DNA of 64,000 bases from assembly GCA_963785155.1 (NCBI GenBank), contig CAWAUB010000016.1, positions 1 through 64,000 of the forward strand, written 5' to 3'. The stretch is from DASUSH01 sp963785155. GTDB taxonomy: Bacteria > Actinomycetota > Thermoleophilia > Solirubrobacterales > 70-9. The notes under the pieces are model-generated. The model searched no databases, was not told the origin of the DNA, and saw only the letters and a list, made by a program, of their open reading frames with translations. Numbering within the stretch: the first letter of the stretch is position 1; each line of letters begins with the position of its first letter. A program made the translations under genes and the position numbers. This document shows, one piece after another, positions 1-9,497 of the stretch.

Positions 1-58
1 CCGGACCGGTTCCGTTCTCCCGAGCCGGTCGCAGGAGCCGTGCTTACATTCGCGTTCG

Positions 59-2416
59 ATGGCCGAGGACGCGAAAACACACGGCCGTGCCCCCGACAAC
101 TGGACGACGCGGCAGCTGGGCGAGTTCCTCACGTTCGTCGCCTCTTACTCGGGCGAGCCCGAGGCGATCGCCCGGGCCGTCGAGCACAGCGCCGAGATCC
201 TCGACGCGGAGGTGGCGGCGCTCCTCGTCGGCGACGTCGTGATCGCCGCCGTCGGCTTCGCCGCGGAGGAGGTGCCCGTCGAGACGCTCGTCAACGCCGC
301 GCGTGAGACCGAGGGCACGATCGAGGTGCCCGGGATCGGCCCCTGCGCGAGCGTCGCCGTCTCGCTCGAGCGAGAGCTGCCCCACCGCCTCCTGCTTGCG
401 CGCTCGCAGCCCGCCGGCTTCGACGACGACGAGATGGGCCTGGTCCGCGGCATGGCGCGGGTGATCGCGGTCGGGCTGCGAACGGAGGACCTGCTCGAGG
501 TCGAGCGCTCCCTGCGCGAGCGCAGCGAGCGCCAGGGACAGGAGAACAGGGTCCTGCTGGGCGCGCTGCGCGAGCGCCAGGCGTTGCTCGAGCGCCTCTC
601 CGAGCTCCAGCGCGCGATCGTCAACCGGACCGCCTTCGGCGAGGTGCTCGAGCTGGTCGCAGACGACGTTCGCGAGACGCTTGGCGATGTCGTCGTCGCC
701 ATCCGGCTGCTCGACGCCGACGGTGCGTCCGCTCGCCTCGTCACCTCGATCGGCGCGAGCCAGGAGCTGCTCGGCCGCTGGCGAGAGGCCCGCCCGATCG
801 AACTTCTCTCCCGTCCTGCGCTCGAGCAGGGAAAGGTCACGAATGCCGACCGTGCCGACCACGATCTGGCGGAGGCGGAATTCGCGACCACCGACGTCCG
901 GGCCGCCGTAGCGGTCCCGCTCTATGAGCGCGGGCGGATCGCCGGCAGCCTCGCCGTTGGCACCCGCTCGGCCACGCATCGCTTCGAGCCGCCGGACGAG
1001 GAGGTCGTCCTGGCCTTCGCCGAGCACGCGAGCCTGGCGCTGAACGACGCTCGCGCGGCGGAGGAGGCGATCCACGAGGCGTTCCACGATTCCCTCACGG
1101 ACCTGCCGAACCGCTCGCTCTTCATCGACAGGCTCGACCACGCCCTCGAACGGGCTCGGCGCGACGGCGGGCCGGTCGCGGTCCTCTTCTGCGACCTCGA
1201 CGGCTTCAAGACCGTGAACGACAGCCTCGGCCACGCGGCCGGGGACCGTCTGCTCCGCATGGTCGGCGAGCGGCTCGTCGAAGCCCTGCGGCCGGCCGAC
1301 ACGGTCGCGCGGTTCGGTGGCGACGAGTTCGCCGTCCTGCTCGAGGAAATCGGCGAGGCCGGCGAGGCGGCGCGGGCCGCGGGGCGGGTCCTGACGACCC
1401 TGCGCAAGCCGTTCGAGGTCGAGGGGCGCGAGCTGTTCGTCGGGGCCTCGATCGGGATCGCGGCGGCGCAGACGGGCGAGGATTCGGACGCGATCCTGCG
1501 GAACGCCGACCTCGCGATGTATCGGGCAAAGGGCCGGGGCAAGGGTCGGTACTCGATCTTCGAGCCGGAGATGCACGCCGAGGTGGTGCGGCGGATGGAG
1601 GTCGAGCTCGACCTCAAGCGTGCGATCGAGCGCAACGAGATCGTCGTCCACTACCAGCCGATCTTCGACCTGCCCAGCGGCGAGGTGGCCGGCGTCGAGG
1701 CGCTCGCCCGCTGGAACCACCCGGACCGCGGCCTGATCCTGCCCTCCGAGTTCATCCCGATCGCCGAGGAGAGCGGACAGATCCGCGCGCTCGGGCGACT
1801 GGTGCTTCGCGAGGCGGCGCGGCAGATCGCCTACTGGCGGGCGAAGTACCCGGCGTTCGACTGGCTCTACGGGAGCGTCAACCTCTCCGGCGTCCAGCTT
1901 CAGGAGCCCGAGCTGGTCGACGAGGTCGATGCCGCCCTGCGCGCCGCACAGCTCGACCCATCCCACCTGATGCTGGAGATGACCGAGACCGTGCTGATGG
2001 GCGACAGCGAGGAGAGCACCGCACGGCTCGAGGCTCTGCGCGGCCTCGGCGTGCGCCTTGCCATCGACGACTTCGGTACCGGCTACTCCTCGCTCGAGTA
2101 CCTCGACCGGCTACCGATCGACGCCATGAAGATCGCCAAGCCCTTCGTCGACCGGCTCGGCCAGGGCGCCGGATCGGACGCGATCCCCCGCGCGATCGCG
2201 GACCTGGCCGACATCTTCGGCCTCGTCGTGATCGCCGAGGGGATCGAGCGGCCCGAGCAGTCGCAGATCCTCGTCGAGCTCGGCTGCCGCTTCGGGCAGG
2301 GCAACCACCTGAGCGCTCCGCTGGACGCGGCGGGGGCGGACGCCGCGCTCTTCGGCGCCGGCCTGCTCGGCGGCGAGAAGCCGGCCGACGATCGAGCCGA
2401 CATCCGCCACACGTAG
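59..2416 (+). CDS. GAF-GAF-GGDEF-EAL cyclic-di-GMP turnover protein
   Basis: A 785-residue soluble signalling protein. In order it has a GAF-like domain (about residues 20-140), an Arg/Glu-rich coiled coil (about 143-180), a second GAF-like domain (about 185-335), a diguanylate cyclase domain with intact GGDEF at 420-424, and an EAL phosphodiesterase domain with EAL at 547-549. Other EAL active-site elements are visible (NLS, EMTE, IDDFGTGYSS, AEGIE, QG). The usual LKID lysine motif reads MKIA, keeping the Lys but losing the Asp. Both halves may therefore be active, or GGDEF may act as a GTP-binding regulator of EAL; the sequence cannot decide. No membrane segment is seen. The ATG lies 9 bases after a TACATT hexamer, which would suit a leaderless transcript. 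Confidence 0.92.
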   Translation: MAEDAKTHGRAPDNWTTRQLGEFLTFVASYSGEPEAIARAVEHSAEILDAEVAALLVGDVVIAAVGFAAEEVPVETLVNAARETEGTIEVPGIGPCASVAVSLERELPHRLLLARSQPAGFDDDEMGLVRGMARVIAVGLRTEDLLEVERSLRERSERQGQENRVLLGALRERQALLERLSELQRAIVNRTAFGEVLELVADDVRETLGDVVVAIRLLDADGASARLVTSIGASQELLGRWREARPIELLSRPALEQGKVTNADRADHDLAEAEFATTDVRAAVAVPLYERGRIAGSLAVGTRSATHRFEPPDEEVVLAFAEHASLALNDARAAEEAIHEAFHDSLTDLPNRSLFIDRLDHALERARRDGGPVAVLFCDLDGFKTVNDSLGHAAGDRLLRMVGERLVEALRPADTVARFGGDEFAVLLEEIGEAGEAARAAGRVLTTLRKPFEVEGRELFVGASIGIAAAQTGEDSDAILRNADLAMYRAKGRGKGRYSIFEPEMHAEVVRRMEVELDLKRAIERNEIVVHYQPIFDLPSGEVAGVEALARWNHPDRGLILPSEFIPIAEESGQIRALGRLVLREAARQIAYWRAKYPAFDWLYGSVNLSGVQLQEPELVDEVDAALRAAQLDPSHLMLEMTETVLMGDSEESTARLEALRGLGVRLAIDDFGTGYSSLEYLDRLPIDAMKIAKPFVDRLGQGAGSDAIPRAIADLADIFGLVVIAEGIERPEQSQILVELGCRFGQGNHLSAPLDAAGADAALFGAGLLGGEKPADDRADIRHT

Positions 2417-2427
2417 CCTCTCCCCGC

Positions 2428-4122
2428 ATGCACCGCCTCGCTCTGCTCGTCGCCGTGGCGATCTCGCTCGCCGTGCCCGCGAGCGCTGCCGCATACGACC
2501 CGGCGAACCAGCCGCCCTTCGGCGGCGAGGAGGCGCCTTCGCTCGCCCAGCCCGAGGATCCCGATCGACCGCCGCCCGGATTCGAGCTGACCCCAGCCGA
2601 GGTGATCACGATCGCCGATCACAGTGAGGTGGTCCGGGCGGAGCGGCTGGAGAACGGGCGCATGAGGCCGACCGCCTTCACCCGCGGTCCCGGCCGCTGG
2701 GAGGTGAAGTACTTCCTGCGCAACCGAGGCATCCGGACGGAGGTCGCCCAGGTCCACGTCGATGACGCCAGCGGCGCCGTGCTCGAGGCCTGGCGCGATC
2801 ACCAGGTGGAGACGAAGCTCGCCCGCGGCTACGACGGCGCCGTCGGCCAGGCGATCAACTCGCCCTGGATCTGGATCGCCCTCTGCCTGCTCTTCGTCGC
2901 GCCGTTCGTCGACCCCCGGCGGCCGCTGCGGCTGATCCACCTCGACCTGCTCGTGATCGTCGGCCTCAGCGTCTCGCTCCTCTTCTTCAACCGCGGCGAG
3001 ATCACCGCCTCGGTCCCGCTCACCTATCCCGTCCTGGGCTACCTCTTCCTGCGCCTGCTGATCACCGGCCTGCGACCCCGCTCGGATCCCGGCCCGCTCG
3101 TTCCGTTCGTTCCGATTCGCGCGCTCGTGATTTTGGCCGGTGCGGTCGCGCTCTTCCGCATCGGCCTCAACGTCGCCGACTCGAGCGTGATCGACATCGG
3201 CGTCGCCGGCGTCGTCGGCGCCGACCGGATCGCCGACGGGTCATCGCTCTACGAGGGGGTCTTCGCTCCCGGGATCGACCTGCGCGGCGACGTCTACGGG
3301 CCCCTCAACTATCTCCTCTACGTCCCGTTCGAGGCCGTCTTCCCTTGGGAAGGCGTCTGGGACGACGTCCCGGCCGCGCACGCGGCGGCGATCTTCTTCG
3401 ACCTCGCGACGGCGGTTGCGTTGTTCGCGCTCGGGCGCCGGCTTCGTCCCGGCGACGAGGGGAAGCTGCTCGGCGTCGCACTCGCCTTCGCCTGGCTCGC
3501 CTGCCCCTGGACGGTCTACGCCCTGAACGCGAACACGAACGACGCGCTCGTCGCGCTGGCGATCGTCCTGGCGATGATCGCGCTGACGTCTCCCGCCCGC
3601 TCGGCTGTTGGCGCCGGCCTCGCGCTCGCCGCGGGAACGGCCGCAAAGTTCGGGCCGGCCGCGCTCGCGCCGCTGTTTGCTGCCGGGACCGGCGAGCATC
3701 GGTGGCGCTCGATCCTGATCTTCGCCGTCGCCTTCGTTCTGCTCAGCGCCCTCCTCTTCCTCCCGTTCCTCCCCGACGGCGGCCCGAGCGAGCTCTACGA
3801 CCGCACCTTCGGCTACCAGGCGTCTCGAGGCTCGCCGTTCAGCATCTGGGGGCTGGCGCCATCGCTCGAGCCGCTGCAGACCGTCGCCCGGGTGTTCGCC
3901 GTGGGCCTCGGCCTCGCGTTCGCCTTCGTCCCCCGCCGCCGCACACTTGTCCAGATCGCCGCCCTCGGCGCCGCGGTCGTGATCGCGACCCAGGTCGCCG
4001 GGACCCACTGGTTCTACTTCTACGTCGCCTGGTTCCTGCCGCTGGTCCTCGTCGCCGTCTTCGGCGAGATGCAGCGGATCAGCGGATCGTCGTCCGAAGC
4101 TCGCCAAGCGTCGGCGAGCTGA
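2428..4122 (+). CDS. Polytopic membrane protein, GT87/DUF2029-like, with secreted N-terminal domain
   Basis: A 564-residue protein. A signal peptide (about 1-23) is followed by an extracytoplasmic domain of roughly 120 residues with alternating charged and aromatic residues (PepSY-like in feel, not certain), then about ten hydrophobic segments from residue 150 to the end. The motif YGPLNYLLYVPF followed by WEGVWDD in a periplasmic loop recalls polyprenyl-phosphate-dependent mannosyltransferases (GT-C fold, DUF2029), which use such acidic loops. It starts 12 bases after the GGDEF-EAL gene and may be co-transcribed with it. Its last 44 bases overlap the 3' end of the convergent FAH gene. The glycosyltransferase role is inferred from topology and loop motifs only. 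Confidence 0.6.
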   Translation: MHRLALLVAVAISLAVPASAAAYDPANQPPFGGEEAPSLAQPEDPDRPPPGFELTPAEVITIADHSEVVRAERLENGRMRPTAFTRGPGRWEVKYFLRNRGIRTEVAQVHVDDASGAVLEAWRDHQVETKLARGYDGAVGQAINSPWIWIALCLLFVAPFVDPRRPLRLIHLDLLVIVGLSVSLLFFNRGEITASVPLTYPVLGYLFLRLLITGLRPRSDPGPLVPFVPIRALVILAGAVALFRIGLNVADSSVIDIGVAGVVGADRIADGSSLYEGVFAPGIDLRGDVYGPLNYLLYVPFEAVFPWEGVWDDVPAAHAAAIFFDLATAVALFALGRRLRPGDEGKLLGVALAFAWLACPWTVYALNANTNDALVALAIVLAMIALTSPARSAVGAGLALAAGTAAKFGPAALAPLFAAGTGEHRWRSILIFAVAFVLLSALLFLPFLPDGGPSELYDRTFGYQASRGSPFSIWGLAPSLEPLQTVARVFAVGLGLAFAFVPRRRTLVQIAALGAAVVIATQVAGTHWFYFYVAWFLPLVLVAVFGEMQRISGSSSEARQASAS

Positions 4123-4895
4123 TCTCGATCTCGTCGCCCGGCTTCAGCCAGACGCGCGGTTCGCGCGTCGATCCAACGCCGGCCGGCGTGCCGGTGGCGA
4201 TCACGTCGCCGGGCTGAAGGGTCATCAGGCTCGAGAGGTGCGCGACCAGCTGCGGGATCGAGAAGATCAGCTCGGCAGTCGATTCCTCCTGCATCCGCTC
4301 GCCGTTCAGGTCGAGCGCGATCTCGATCGCGTCGTGGGGTCCCGCCTCGTCGGGGGTGACGAGCGCCGGGCCCATCGGCGCGGAGCCGTCGAAGACCTTG
4401 CCCGGCATCCACTGCGGCGTCGCGAACTGCAGGTCGCGCGCGGAGAGGTCGTTGAGCAGCGTGTAGCCCGCGACGTGGTCGAGCGCGTCCTCGACGCCGA
4501 CGTCCATCGCCGGCCAGCCGATGATGAACGCGACCTCGGCCTCGAAGTCGACCTTCGAGCTCGACTCGGGTAGCGGGATCGTCGCGCCCGGCGACGCAAG
4601 CGCGTTGCGGAACTTGCCGAAGAACGTCGGGCTGTCGGGCGGCTCAAGCCCGGCCTCCTCGGCGTGGGGGCGGTAGTTGAGCCCGATGCAGATGATCTTC
4701 TCCGGGTCGGGGACCGGCGGCAGCAGCTGGTACTTCGGCCGAGGGCGACCTCGTCCCCGGCGACCTCCTCGACCCGGGCGGCGAGGTCGGATGCGGGCAG
4801 AAGCTCCCGCAGGCTGGGCCGAGATCGACGACCGAGTCGCCGCGCAGGAGCCCCGCGCGTTCGTTGCCGTCGTGGCGATAGCTGACCAGCCTCAC
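4079..4895 (-). pseudogene. Fumarylacetoacetate hydrolase family protein, two frameshifts
   Basis: A minus-strand gene with GTG start at 4895. Translated piecewise it gives a complete FAH-fold protein: N-terminal MRLVSYRHDGNERAGLL, the middle IICIGLNYRPHAEEAG and FEAEVAFIIG, then LLNDLSARDLQ, GSAPMGPALVTPDEAG and GDVIATGTPAGVGS. These are the hallmarks of the family that cleaves acylpyruvates or 2-hydroxyhepta-diene-dioates with a divalent metal. The frame is lost near 4820 (CCC where CCCC would restore it) and again near 4740 (GGCCGAAG, one base short). Both look like single-base losses with no stop codons or missing motifs, so a consensus error is more likely than decay. The exact substrate cannot be inferred. 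Confidence 0.8.
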
Positions 4896-4953
4896 CCCGT
4901 CAGCCTACGCATCCCGCGGGCGACTCTCCCGGCGCTAGATTTACCAGGCCCTC

Positions 4954-5027
<74 letters not shown>

Positions 5028-5147
5028 TGTTTACCGCTTGGCTCTGCGGCTTTCGCTGTGGGAGTGACTCAAGCGCCCCTGCTTTCACGCGCGAGAACCG
5101 GCGCTGAGCCGCTGCGCGGACTAGGCGATTAACAGCGCAGGCGTCAC

Positions 5148-5177
5148 TTGCCACGCATCCCCCATCGCGGGGATAAT
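5148..5177 (+). promoter_or_regulatory. Sigma-70-type promoter, leaderless
   Basis: TTGCCA (5148-5153) and GATAAT (5172-5177) are separated by 18 bases, close to the housekeeping consensus. The ATG of the SnoaL-like gene at 5186 lies 8 bases after the -10, so the transcript should start at or next to the start codon. No ribosome binding site is present, which fits. Confidence 0.6.
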
Positions 5178-5185
5178 CGACGACG

Positions 5186-5620
5186 ATGTCGGAGGAGAAC
5201 GTCGAGCTAGTCAGGACCGTGCTGCCGCCGTCCGGTACCGACATCGTTCCGCTCATCCGCGACGAGGCAGGCTTCGCGCGGATGCGCGCGGACATTAGCC
5301 CGCTTCTCACCGACGACTTCCGGGGCACAATGGTGTTTCCCAGCCTCACTCGGCCGTTTGCGGGCCTGGAGGGCTTCCGCGAAGCCTGGCTGGATTGGCT
5401 CGAGGCGTGGGCGACATACCGCACCACGATTGAAGAGCTGATCGACGCCGGAGATCGCGTTGTGGCCGTGGTCCGAGACTACGGTCGCCGCGAAGGCATG
5501 GATGAAGAAGTCGAACTCATTGGCGCCGCGATCTGGACAATCAGAGAGGGAAAGGCCGCGCGGTATGACGGCTACGCCGACCGGGCCGAAGCTCTCAAAG
5601 CCGCCGGGCTGCCGGAGTAG
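5186..5620 (+). CDS. SnoaL-like / NTF2-fold protein
   Basis: 144 residues beginning MSEENVELVR, a start typical of the SnoaL-like NTF2-fold proteins that are abundant in Thermoleophilia. The pattern of N-terminal helices, the WLEAWATYR helix and alternating strands (VVAVVRDYGRR, IGAAIWTIREGKAARYDGY) supports the cone-shaped NTF2 fold. No catalytic residues can be assigned, so the role (isomerase, hydrolase or binding protein) is open. It sits between tRNA-Asp and a truncated hydrolase, in sequence that looks less GC-rich than the surroundings, and has its own leaderless promoter. Confidence 0.75.
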   Translation: MSEENVELVRTVLPPSGTDIVPLIRDEAGFARMRADISPLLTDDFRGTMVFPSLTRPFAGLEGFREAWLDWLEAWATYRTTIEELIDAGDRVVAVVRDYGRREGMDEEVELIGAAIWTIREGKAARYDGYADRAEALKAAGLPE

Positions 5621-5697
5621 CTCCGCTACCGCCTGGAAATGAGCAGGAGCGCATGTCGGCGACCGACTCGCTGCGCCGCCGCGCGAAGTTCTCGGAG

Positions 5698-6210
5698 CTA
5701 GGCGATCTCGTCCAGAAGGTTGGCCAGATCAGCTGACCGTGACAGGAACGGCGAGTGGCTACCGGGCAACTCGACAACCTCTGCGCTGAGCCGCTCGCGC
5801 GCAACCTTCCTGGACCAGTCAGGGTTGACCAGGCGATCCTCGCTGCAAACGATGTACGTCGACGGCGCCGCGGGGAAGGCGGCGAGCGAACACGGCACCA
5901 CGTACGGCTGTTGAGCTTGCGGACGCAGCTGATCCAGCGCGTCCTCCGCGGATTCTGGATCGCAATCCGCGTACAGAAACTGGCGGGCCAGGTCGCGATC
6001 GACCCATCCCCGCCGCCCTTCGCCGTCGACCTCCCCGAGGCCGGCCACGTACCCGAGGTCGAGCATGCCCTCCTCAGTTTCCAGCTGGTTCAGGAAGGTT
6101 GCCCCGGGCATCGGGACGAGAGCGCACAGATAGACGAGTCTGCTCACGCGCCGACGCGCCGGGACGAGCGGAATCGCCAACCCCGCCAGCGAATGTCCGA
6201 CAACGATCAC
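5698..6210 (-). pseudogene. Alpha/beta hydrolase, N-terminus missing
   Basis: 170 residues from a GTG at 6210. The protein begins almost at the nucleophile elbow (VVGHSLAGL); the oxyanion-hole region and first strands, normally about 60-80 residues, are absent. Upstream in the same frame there are only about 13 more codons of plausible sequence before a TAA at 6247-6249. The rest matches a salicylate-esterase/AB_hydrolase_6-type protein: lid region, the late acidic residue in YIVCSEDRLVNPDWS, and the catalytic His in LPGSHSPFLS. It is best read as a 5'-truncated remnant. It lies just inside the partial tRNA duplication at 6321, which suggests an element boundary. Confidence 0.7.
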
Positions 6211-6320
6211 ATCGCCGTCCGCTGCTTCGACGTGGCCTGCAACGACTTAGCCGGATAGCCCGATCATCCAAGACCGTTTCAGGCGACGATCGCAATACCG
6301 GGGTGCTTAACGTGGGACCA

Positions 6321-6340
6321 AGTCCGTCGCTCCCGTCTTT
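6321..6340 (+). repeat. Partial copy of the tRNA-Asp 3' end (att-like)
   Basis: The 12-mer CGTCGCTCCCGT at 6325-6336 is identical to 5017-5028, the 3' acceptor end of tRNA-Asp. The match extends as AGTC on the left (one C missing) and N-TTT on the right. Copies in the same orientation bracket about 1.3 kb. This resembles the attL/attR pair left by a tRNA-integrating element, but no integrase is present. Confidence 0.4.
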
Positions 6341-6475
6341 CCCCGCCAGCACGGTCGGCTCGCAGCGGTGCAGGGCGCGAAACAGGCACGCGGCGGTCGG
6401 AGCCCCAGAGCAGGAGTACAGTCCTCGTAGGCGGCGGACCTGGTGGTTCGCCCGCAACGTGGTACGGGGAGCGAA

Positions 6476-7255
6476 ATGGGAGAGCGGCGAAGTCGCATCA
6501 GGCTCGGGTACGCGAACGTGATGGCGACGGTCGCCGTCTTCATCGCTCTGGGCGGTGGCGCCTGGGCGGTTGCGATCGGGCGCAACGACATCTCGGCCCG
6601 AGAGATCGCCAAGAACGCGGTGGGGACCTCGGAGCTGAAGAACGGCCAGGTAAAGGGCGCCGATGTCGACGAGGGCTCGCTCGGTGACGTGCCCGGTGCC
6701 CTCTTCGCCGACAGCGCGGGCACGGCAAACAGCGCTTCCACGGCCGACAACGCCACGAGCGCTCAAAACGCGGTCAACGCTCAAAATGCCGTGAACGCCC
6801 AGACGGCGGAGACCGCGAATACAGCGGGCAGCGCGAGCACCGCGTCGCAGATCAACGGATTGTCGATCGTAAAAATCAACTCGAGACTGCCTGCGAGCAC
6901 CCCAGCGCAGACGATCCTCAGCCTCGCCGGCCTTCAACTCAAGATGACGTGTGAGGCAGCCAACCTCCAGGTCTCAGCAGAGACGACGAAGGGAAACAGC
7001 TCGATCTACCTACACGGCGCCTACACCGACATCGAATTCCCCGCGGAGGACTACTCGTTCGATCTAGAGGGTGGGGCGTTCAACCCGGCGACGCCGGTCG
7101 ACGTCGACCTGGTTATCGGAGGCGGAGGAGTTTTCCCGATCCTCGTAGACATCGCCTACGAGAGTTCGGATGGCTCCGTGGTCACGGCCGACGTCGCGAT
7201 AGACATCAACGGGACGTCGAAGTGCGTCGCGACCGGCACGGCGATCGGGGGCTGA
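6476..7255 (+). CDS. Surface-anchored protein with (S/T/N)-Ala-X tripeptide repeats, copy 1
   Basis: 259 residues. ATG at 6476 is preceded by GGGGAG at a good distance. Layout: a short basic N-terminus; a signal anchor at about 11-33 (YANVMATVAVFIALGGGAWA); a spacer of loose 10-residue repeats (AREIAKNAVG, TSELKNGQVK, GADVDEGSLG); 16 consecutive triplets at 77-124 with Ala at every central position and mostly Ser, Thr or Asn before it; then a C-terminal beta-rich domain with two Cys (MTCEAAN and SKCVATG) that could form a disulfide. Four relatives occur in this window. No enzyme motif is seen; an extracytoplasmic stalk-and-head structural role is inferred. Confidence 0.7.
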   Translation: MGERRSRIRLGYANVMATVAVFIALGGGAWAVAIGRNDISAREIAKNAVGTSELKNGQVKGADVDEGSLGDVPGALFADSAGTANSASTADNATSAQNAVNAQNAVNAQTAETANTAGSASTASQINGLSIVKINSRLPASTPAQTILSLAGLQLKMTCEAANLQVSAETTKGNSSIYLHGAYTDIEFPAEDYSFDLEGGAFNPATPVDVDLVIGGGGVFPILVDIAYESSDGSVVTADVAIDINGTSKCVATGTAIGG

Positions 7256-7303
7256 CCGCCGGCTCACTCACCGCGTTCGGATCCGAACCAGGCAGTCAGC
7301 GCC

Positions 7304-8763
7304 TCAGTAAGCCCCAGCGTCGGTGCCGTCTCCCACCCAGGCGACGTGTCCGTCGGGCCGGATCAACACGGCGGCGGGAGCGGTGACCGCGCCGAGCACC
7401 GGAAGCTCCCACTCACCGTCGTACTGAGCGTCGACCAGCTGAACCCGATCCGCCCATGGAGCGATGTCGAGGTCGCCGGGCTCGCCGAGGTTGAGCAGCA
7501 CGGGCCGGGCATCGTGGAGCAGGGTGACGAGCCGCAGCGGGCCATCGGCGGTGGCCAGGTCGAGGTCGGGAATGCGGCGCCCGAGCAGTGGGTGTCCCTC
7601 GCCGAGGTCGTAGTGGATGTCGAGGCCGGACACCATTCCGGCGATCCGCGTGCGAGGCTCGTCCATGACGAGGAGCTCGGAAACGATGTCACCCAGCGCC
7701 TTGATCCGTTCGTCCGGGCGGCGAAGCGCGACCTGCGCCATCGTGATGCGCAGTACGCGGGCGGCGACCGGGTGGCGCTCGTCGTGGTAGGTGTCGAGAA
7801 GGCTCTCCGGCGATGTCTCCTTCACGACCTGGGCCAGCTTCCATCCCAGGTTCACCGCATCTTGAATCCCGGTGTTCATGCCCTGTCCACCGTCGGGTGG
7901 ATGTACGTGCGCGGCGTCGCCGGCCAGCAGGACCCGTCCGTCGCGGTAGGCGGCGGCCTGCCGGGTCATGTCGGTGAACCTCGAGATCGAGGATGGGCTG
8001 TGGACCCCGTAGTCGGTCCCGTAGACGGAGATGAGGGCCTCGCTTAGATCGTGCAGGGTGGGCTCACCGTTTCGCCGACCTGCTCCTCGGTCAGCATCAC
8101 CCCCACCGTCCCGCCTTCTTCGTAGACGACCTCGCCGTCGACGATCTCGTACTTCAGCTTGCCGAGGGCGTGGGTGCCTCTGTGATCGGTGCGGATGCCC
8201 AGCTCCGGCTCCTCGGCCATCTCGACCTCGGCGATCAGGCTGCAGGTCGTCGGATCCCAGCCGGGGAACTCGATGCCGGCGGCCTTGCGGACCAGGCTGC
8301 GGGCGCCGTCGCAGCCGACGAGGTACTTCGCCCGCAGCGAGCGGCCGTCCGATACCTCGACGTCGACGCCGGAGTCGTCCTGCGCGAAACCGGTCACCTC
8401 GAGTTCGCGGTGGGTCGGCACCCCGAGCTCGGCGACCCAGCCCGCCAGGATGGGCTCGAAGTCGTTCTGCCAGAGCGCGAGGCCGTAGTTGTGCCGGGTG
8501 GGGAAGTCGCTGATGTCCAGGCGCGTCTTGGCGAAGCCCGTGACCTGGGCCTCCTGTCCGGCCGAGAGGAAGCGATCGGCGATCCCACGCTGATCGAGAA
8601 CCTCGATGGTGCGTGAGTACAGGCCTCCCGCGCGGCGGCTCTCGAGCTCCTGCGTCGCGCGACGCTCGACGATCGCGACGTCGACCCCCGCCAACGCCAA
8701 TTCCCCGGCCAGCATTAGCCCCGTCGGACCTCCGCCCGCGATCACCACAGCATGCTCGGTCAT
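7304..8763 (-). pseudogene. FAD-dependent aromatic monooxygenase (PheA/TfdB type), one frameshift
   Basis: ATG at 8763. The N-terminal part carries the Rossmann FAD motif AGGGPTGLMLAGELALAG and the DG motif YLVGCDGARS. After a frame break near 8062 (one base missing before GGTGAGCCCACC) the protein continues with SVYGTDYGVHS, the GD motif RVLLAGDAAHVHPPDGGQG and NTGIQDAVNLGWKLA, then a thioredoxin-like C-terminal domain ending at 7304. Restored length is about 486 residues, normal for the phenol hydroxylase/rifampicin-monooxygenase group. All three FAD/NAD(P)H motifs are intact, so the break is probably a consensus error. The substrate is unknown; family members hydroxylate phenolic or polyketide compounds. 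Confidence 0.85.
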
Positions 8764-8924
8764 GGCCCCTCCAATTCGTGGTTTCTGGCTTACGGCGAGC
8801 GTTTATACGGCATGCTCCGAGCCTTCATGAAGGCGCCGAATTCGGTATAAATTGGAAGTGGCGAAGGGCGGGGAACCTCTTCAAATTGCGGCGCACGCGG
8901 CTTCCGTCAAGCTCCGACGTCGAG

Positions 8925-9440
8925 CTAGAAGCGCACCAGGCGCCTGATCGCTGGGCCGGCGTTGAGCTCCTCGTAGTCGAGGTGCTCGAGCAGGTGAACA
9001 TGGAGGTCCTTCAGGCCCTCGATCACCCGCCCCCGGGCGTTTTCGCCGTCGCCGTTGGTGAGTGCCCGGGCGGCGCTCTCGACGGCGTCGAGTAGGTCGG
9101 ACACCCGGGCGTGGTCGGCTTCCAGCTTGTCCACGACCGGGTCGATCGAGGGGTCGGCGGCGCGGAGGACCGGGAAGAGCAACGCGTCTTCGGCGCCGTG
9201 GTGCGAGTGAACAAAGCTGCAATAGCGCAGGCAGTTCACCTTGAGCTGCCACAGCGGGCCGTTGGTCTTGAGCTCGCTGAGTGCCTCCTCGACCGCCTGG
9301 CCCGGAAGCCCGTCGCCGACCTCGGCGGCGAGTGTCTCGACCGCCTCCAGGTCCCGGCGGATGGCCGCGTGCACCCAGAGGAGCTCCTTGAAAAGCGCCT
9401 TCCCGCGCTCGGTCTCGGGCTCTGTGCCGGAGCTGGTCAT
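8925..9440 (-). CDS. Hemerythrin HHE domain protein
   Basis: 171 residues with the four-helix hemerythrin pattern and its iron ligands: the first helix WVHAAIRRDLEAV, FVHSHHGAEDALLFPVLR (H...HxxxE), LEADHARVSDLL and LLEHLDYEE. Proteins of this type bind a di-iron centre and sense or buffer oxygen, nitric oxide or iron. It is transcribed in the same direction as the FAD monooxygenase but is separated from it by about 160 bases, so an operon is not certain. Confidence 0.88.
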   Translation of the reverse strand: MTSSGTEPETERGKALFKELLWVHAAIRRDLEAVETLAAEVGDGLPGQAVEEALSELKTNGPLWQLKVNCLRYCSFVHSHHGAEDALLFPVLRAADPSIDPVVDKLEADHARVSDLLDAVESAARALTNGDGENARGRVIEGLKDLHVHLLEHLDYEELNAGPAIRRLVRF

Positions 9441-9497
9441 TCGGAGGTGCGTCCGCCGGCGACTCGCTCGCGGACTTGCGGCACAACCTAGCTCCGG

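Noticed and set aside
44..1966. 640-residue minus-strand open frame
   Set aside because: Antisense of the GGDEF-EAL gene; Arg/Asp/Leu-rich composition from high-GC mirror coding, no domain.
5028..6320. Prophage or integrative element after tRNA-Asp
   Set aside because: No integrase, excisionase or phage gene; only the short repeat supports it, so it is reported as an att-like trace, not an element.
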